This document shows positions 60,195 through 64,000 of a stretch of DNA of 64,000 nucleotides, one piece after another. This DNA is from Chrysemys picta bellii (taxonomy: Eukaryota; Chordata; Testudines; Emydidae), in NCBI RefSeq assembly GCF_011386835.1, contig NC_088800.1, positions 12,920,572-12,984,571 of the forward strand, written 5' to 3'. Each line of letters begins with the position of its first letter. The stretch's first letter is position 1. Under the pieces are notes generated by a model. That model worked only from the letters and a program-made list of their open reading frames with translations. It had not been told where the DNA came from and did no database searches. The translations under genes were made by a program, and so were the position numbers.

Positions 60195-60640
60195 TCACAC
60201 ATAGATTGTAAGCCAGGGATTGGCAATCTTTGGCACGTGGCCCGTCGGGGAAAGCCCCTGGTGGGCCGGGCCGGTTTGTTTACCTGCAGCGTCCGCAGCT
60301 TCCACCGATCGCAGCTCCCACTGGCCGCGGTTCACCGCTCCGGGCCAATAGGGGCTGTGGAAAGTGGTGGCTAGCACGTCCCTCAGCCCGCGCTGCTTCC
60401 CGCAACCCCCATTGGCCTGGAGCGGCGAACCGCGGCCAATGGGAGCCGTGATCAGCCGAACCTGTGGACGCTGCAAGTAAACAAACCGGCCTGGCCTGCC
60501 AGGGGCTTTCCCTGATGGGCCATGTGCCAAAGGTTGCCGATCCCTGTTGCAAGCTCTCTGGGGCCATGACTGTCTTCTCTGATACTTATCCAGGGTCTAG
60601 CACAATAGGATCCTGATTGGGGTTCCTATGCAACCCTAAT
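60195..60640 (+). repeat. MIR/L2-type tail split by a MITE
   Basis: The left part, acacatagattgtaagc, continues after the insert with aagctctctggggccatgac, then gtctagcacaataggatcctg and ggggttcctatg. This is the tail shared with 10535 and 56611. The insert duplicated TTGTAAGC of this tail. Confidence 0.75.
60214..60546. mobile_element. GC-rich palindromic hAT MITE nested in L2-type tail
   Basis: The ends are CAGGGATTGGCAATCTTTGG and CCAAAGGTTGCCGATCCCTG. The 8-bp duplication is TTGTAAGC at 60206-60213 and TTGCAAGC at 60547-60554, with one mismatch. The 333-bp palindromic body shares the core seen at 8306, 25483 and 45663 (gggccgggccggtttgttta, gcgtccgcag, gccaatgggagcc). Confidence 0.95.
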
Positions 60641-63362
60641 ATAATTCACAGAGGGCTGTATGAGCCACTCTTGAAGACCTCTCTAAATAGTATGCCAATC
60701 CAAAAGCTTAAGGAAAAATCCTCTTTATATTGGCTTAGGCTATTTGCCAAGATAGTAATCACAGTTAGTTTCATAGACGCTTTGACTATCTCAGATTTCC
60801 TCATTCTTCTGTGTTATACATCACTGTAGGTGCTGTAAAATACCACAGTGCTGAGATATCAAGGTGAACAGCCTCCAAGAAACACTTTAGATAGTAACCA
60901 GTGGTCAGTTAATACCTAATTGTGTTCACATGCATTAAACTGGTGATTCTGAAGGTGAATACGATTTGTTCAGTTCAGCATTGCAACTGTCTTATTGCTA
61001 TATAATTTATCCTTCTTTGCTTGGCTTCTGTGTCTTTCACTGTGAAATCCTTTTGAGTATAATTCATGCTTTTTGAACATATGGGCAAAGTTCACCTGTT
61101 GTGTCACTGAATTGACCTCATTTGGACATCACACAAGGAATGAACATGACGCACTGGTTTTATATCTTAGCTTCTTGTTTTTGTAACTTCTGGATACCTA
61201 AGTTTGTCCTTTCTCTGACCACAAGTGAAAGTTAGTTTCAAATTCTTACTGCAGTGTCTTATAGATATTCTTTCCACGTCACACAACTGCTCAACAATTT
61301 AACATGATTGACAGCATCTGTTCTTAAGAGAATCACAGGACTGGTCTAGTAGAAGGTGTTGCAGGTCAAAATCCAGGGGCATTGTCAGAGCTGTGTGGGT
61401 GTTCCAGAGTTGCTTTATTATTTTTGGGCTTTGAGAAGATAACAGCTGAAAATCCACTGGATGGAATGTAGATTTTCTTTATTTTGACAAAGGAACGGCT
61501 TTTTACATCCAGTGCTGTGGCATTACAATTTGAGTGAATTTTTAGCATCATGTGAGAGAATTTCAGTGTGGCTAAACCCTCTGCATGTCATATTGGGAAA
61601 ACTTCACCCTGAGTGATAGTCGTTTTGTTGTTTGATCTGATACAGCCTATCTTGCAGACACCGTCCTTTTTGAACCAAATAAGTATTAAGATGTGTGTTT
61701 CTTTATCTAGCAGGCTCTGCAAGCGAGCACCAGATAGAAATGCACAGTACTAGAAGTAATGATGTTAGAGGATTAATTTCCACTTTAATGTCTATTGTAT
61801 TGTCAACCAGGAGGGAAATTATTTCAAGGGTGGATTTCAGATTTTTTTAAGCTCTCTTTGTGAACCATCTGGGTTTGCCAACAAAGAAACATGGAAAGAG
61901 GCATACATTCGCTACACGAGCTGGTTGAAAACTTTTGAATTTTGGAATTTCAATTACATTTTGAAAAAAGAAGACACTCTTTAAAAAACAGCTCTATTCT
62001 CTACCATTGTTCCCCGAGTATCAGTTATTTCCCATGGGTAGTAAAATGATACCATTTTCTATACAATAGAACCTTGCTAAACTGCACAAAAAGTCTCCTG
62101 ACCTCTCAGCAAAGACTCAATAAGCGACTGCATTACAGCTTTTGCTATTAATAGGTTTTCATTCATTTAATGAAATGTTCTACTGTGCAACATTATAATT
62201 AAAGCCATACTATATTTGTGAGAATAGATGAACAAGGTATATTTTGTGATGTGTGTCTTTGCTTTTTGCATTCTGTGTTCACTTGCCAATTCACACAGGG
62301 TAAAGAGTTTCCCAGTCACTAATTCTACCACTGTCATTTTACTGATCATAAATGCACTTTTAATCCTGAGCCCACTAAAGAATATTGTTTCAGTGTGAGG
62401 GAGGGCAGCTATCTCTCTCTGCTTATAAATGCCTTCCTGGCCAGGAGAGAACAAAGATCGATGCTCCCCTTCCTTGGATAGCAGGAGACGACCTGTTGAG
62501 CTTTCTAGTTTCAGTTGACTTGTATGTACACAGGAACTTTTCCTGCTGTGGTGACCAAGTGATGGTCTGAGGTGCTGACTTTGTTTTAACTAATAAAATC
62601 TCCCACAGAGCATTAATAAACGGAACCACTAACTGTACTTTCTCTTCTCTCACCATTCTGAATTGTTTGTTAAGAACCCAACTTCCCTATTTTGTTAAAC
62701 TGTCCTCTTTCCATGTGCACTTAGTGGGACAGATTAATCCCTTTGGGTGCAGTATGGGAAGCAAGTTGTACCCTGGAGCAGGGGATTTGCCTGTGGAAGG
62801 GTATGCAGGAGTATGCTTTACATTCTAGCTGGGAATCCACAGAACCCTGATAGTGGAGGCTTCTCAGGGCTTCTTCCAGCTAGGCTGGCTCTCCTCTGCC
62901 CCTTCTGCGCTGGTCATTCTTTACTAAGTTCCCTGGAGAGTGGATCTTGCCAGAAGCATGTGCTTGTGCTCCTGCTCCAGATGGATTTCCACCTGAAACG
63001 AGTTTATTTAACCTTTGTAGGAGTTCCATTTAGAACAAGATGTATCTTTCACTTCAATATAATTGAACCATCTATGGAAAGGGGGGCTTTGCCATCCTCA
63101 TCTGCATGTCACTTGGAGGAGGAAAGGGTAAGAGAGCTGTTAGTTCACTCCCACCTTCAGAATGTTACTACTTTTTGAAATGTGAAGCTCCACAGGTTAA
63201 TGGAGACTTCCATCCTCCCTCCTGGACCAATCACTGGCTTGTATTCAAATTAACTGCTTGTCCCACTTCAACTGTTTTCTGTCTCTCACTTTTGTATACG
63301 TAATTCTAAAGGTCCCTCTATGCCAGTGGTGCGTCAAATGATTCCAATTTTCTCTTTTCCAG
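60641..63362. other. 2.7 kb non-coding stretch, nothing firm
   Basis: A phrase at 62063 (caatagaaccttgctaaact) recalls those at 29003 and 33163. Otherwise nothing is recognised. Confidence 0.4.
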
Positions 63363-63452
63363 GACCCGTATATTGCTTTCTGCTGCGATTCTCTGTGCTT
63401 GACTTGGAGGTCTTGAAAGAAGCTGCACGCTGCTGCATGCAGTTACAATAAG
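63363..63452 (+). other. candidate exon near the window end (speculative)
   Basis: A good polypyrimidine acceptor, ccaattttctcttttccag, ends at 63362. A weak donor, AAG|GTTAAA, is at 63452/63453. The 90-bp segment has higher GC than its flanks and is open in the third frame until a terminal TAA. An ATG lies near its end (63436). It could be a 5' UTR exon. I do not recognise it. Confidence 0.22.
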
Positions 63453-64000
63453 GTTAAACACTTTTTATTGATCAATGATGAATAGAAGTAGTTGAGATTA
63501 CATGTTCTTGTGATGTTCTCTCTCAAACTTTTCTGCTGATACCACAGGAAGATGCTGATATCAAAGCACATTTCTTAAATTGGTTTAACAGATTATTATT
63601 TTGCTACAATTAATTTTTTACCATTGACTTGAAGTAGAAGTCAAACAACATAACTATCACATTGAAGAACAACAAAACAGGTACAGAGATTTCATAAAGC
63701 TATTGGAACAGAATGCAATACCAGCATTATCCGTGGAGTATGGTGTGTTAATTATCTGTCTCCCTGTTAAGCTCACCGAGTTCCCCATTTGACACAGTGT
63801 GAAATGCATTTCTCTCCCTGTCTCTCTCTCTTGGAGGTGGGGAATTTAGCTCTGTCCCTGTAGATTTGCCATTTCCCCTGCTATTTTATTTACAAGACCC
63901 CACATTCCAGGGGTCGTTTGAGTTCCCCCGGTGACACTGTGGCCAAAAGAGCTAATGCAGTACTAGGATGCATAAATAGGGGAATTTGAAGTAGAGAGGT

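Noticed and set aside
1..64000. Endogenous retrovirus or LTR element
   Set aside because: I looked for gag/pol-like frames and TG...CA-bounded direct LTRs and saw none that I could support. Very decayed copies could be missed by eye.

Overview
The window looks like nuclear DNA from a turtle, probably a cryptodire. The main evidence is a tRNA-derived SINE at about 20971-21170 whose 3' part resembles the CR1 LINE tail, an arrangement described for tortoise/turtle SINEs. CR1 tails, old MIR/L2-type fragments and many short hAT-type DNA transposons support this. There are no bacterial-style gene clusters, no rRNA, no free-standing tRNA gene and no CRISPR array. I recognise no intact host protein-coding gene. 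The species call is inference from repeat content.

Layout. Positions 1 to about 1100 are a GC- and CpG-rich island that looks like a TATA-less housekeeping-type promoter. It has an NRF1-like palindrome and a strong plus-strand splice donor at 444. After that the base composition drops to ordinary AT-rich non-coding DNA for the remaining 63 kb. The simplest reading is a non-coding first exon followed by a very long first intron. Two segments with splice-like borders (25955-26012 and 63363-63452) are speculative internal exons. I could not identify the gene.

The most informative content is the transposon layer. At least twelve short non-autonomous hAT-type elements can be delimited to the base by terminal inverted repeats and 8-bp target-site duplications: 2629, 7051, 8306, 10964, 18711, 25483, 27162, 32212, 45663, 46842, 53708, 53960 and 60214 are their starts. 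One long, degenerate hAT (42471-46325) still carries a recognisable transposase pseudogene on the minus strand. A mariner/Tigger-like palindromic element (9365-9561) and three or four elements with GTCTACAC-type ends are also present.

The relations between elements give a relative chronology. Short hAT elements sit inside a CR1 tail, inside L2/MIR-type tails and inside the long hAT. The short elements are also modular: the same GC-rich palindromic core occurs behind different terminal repeats, and the same terminal repeat occurs around unrelated interiors. This end-and-core exchange is the observation I would follow up first.
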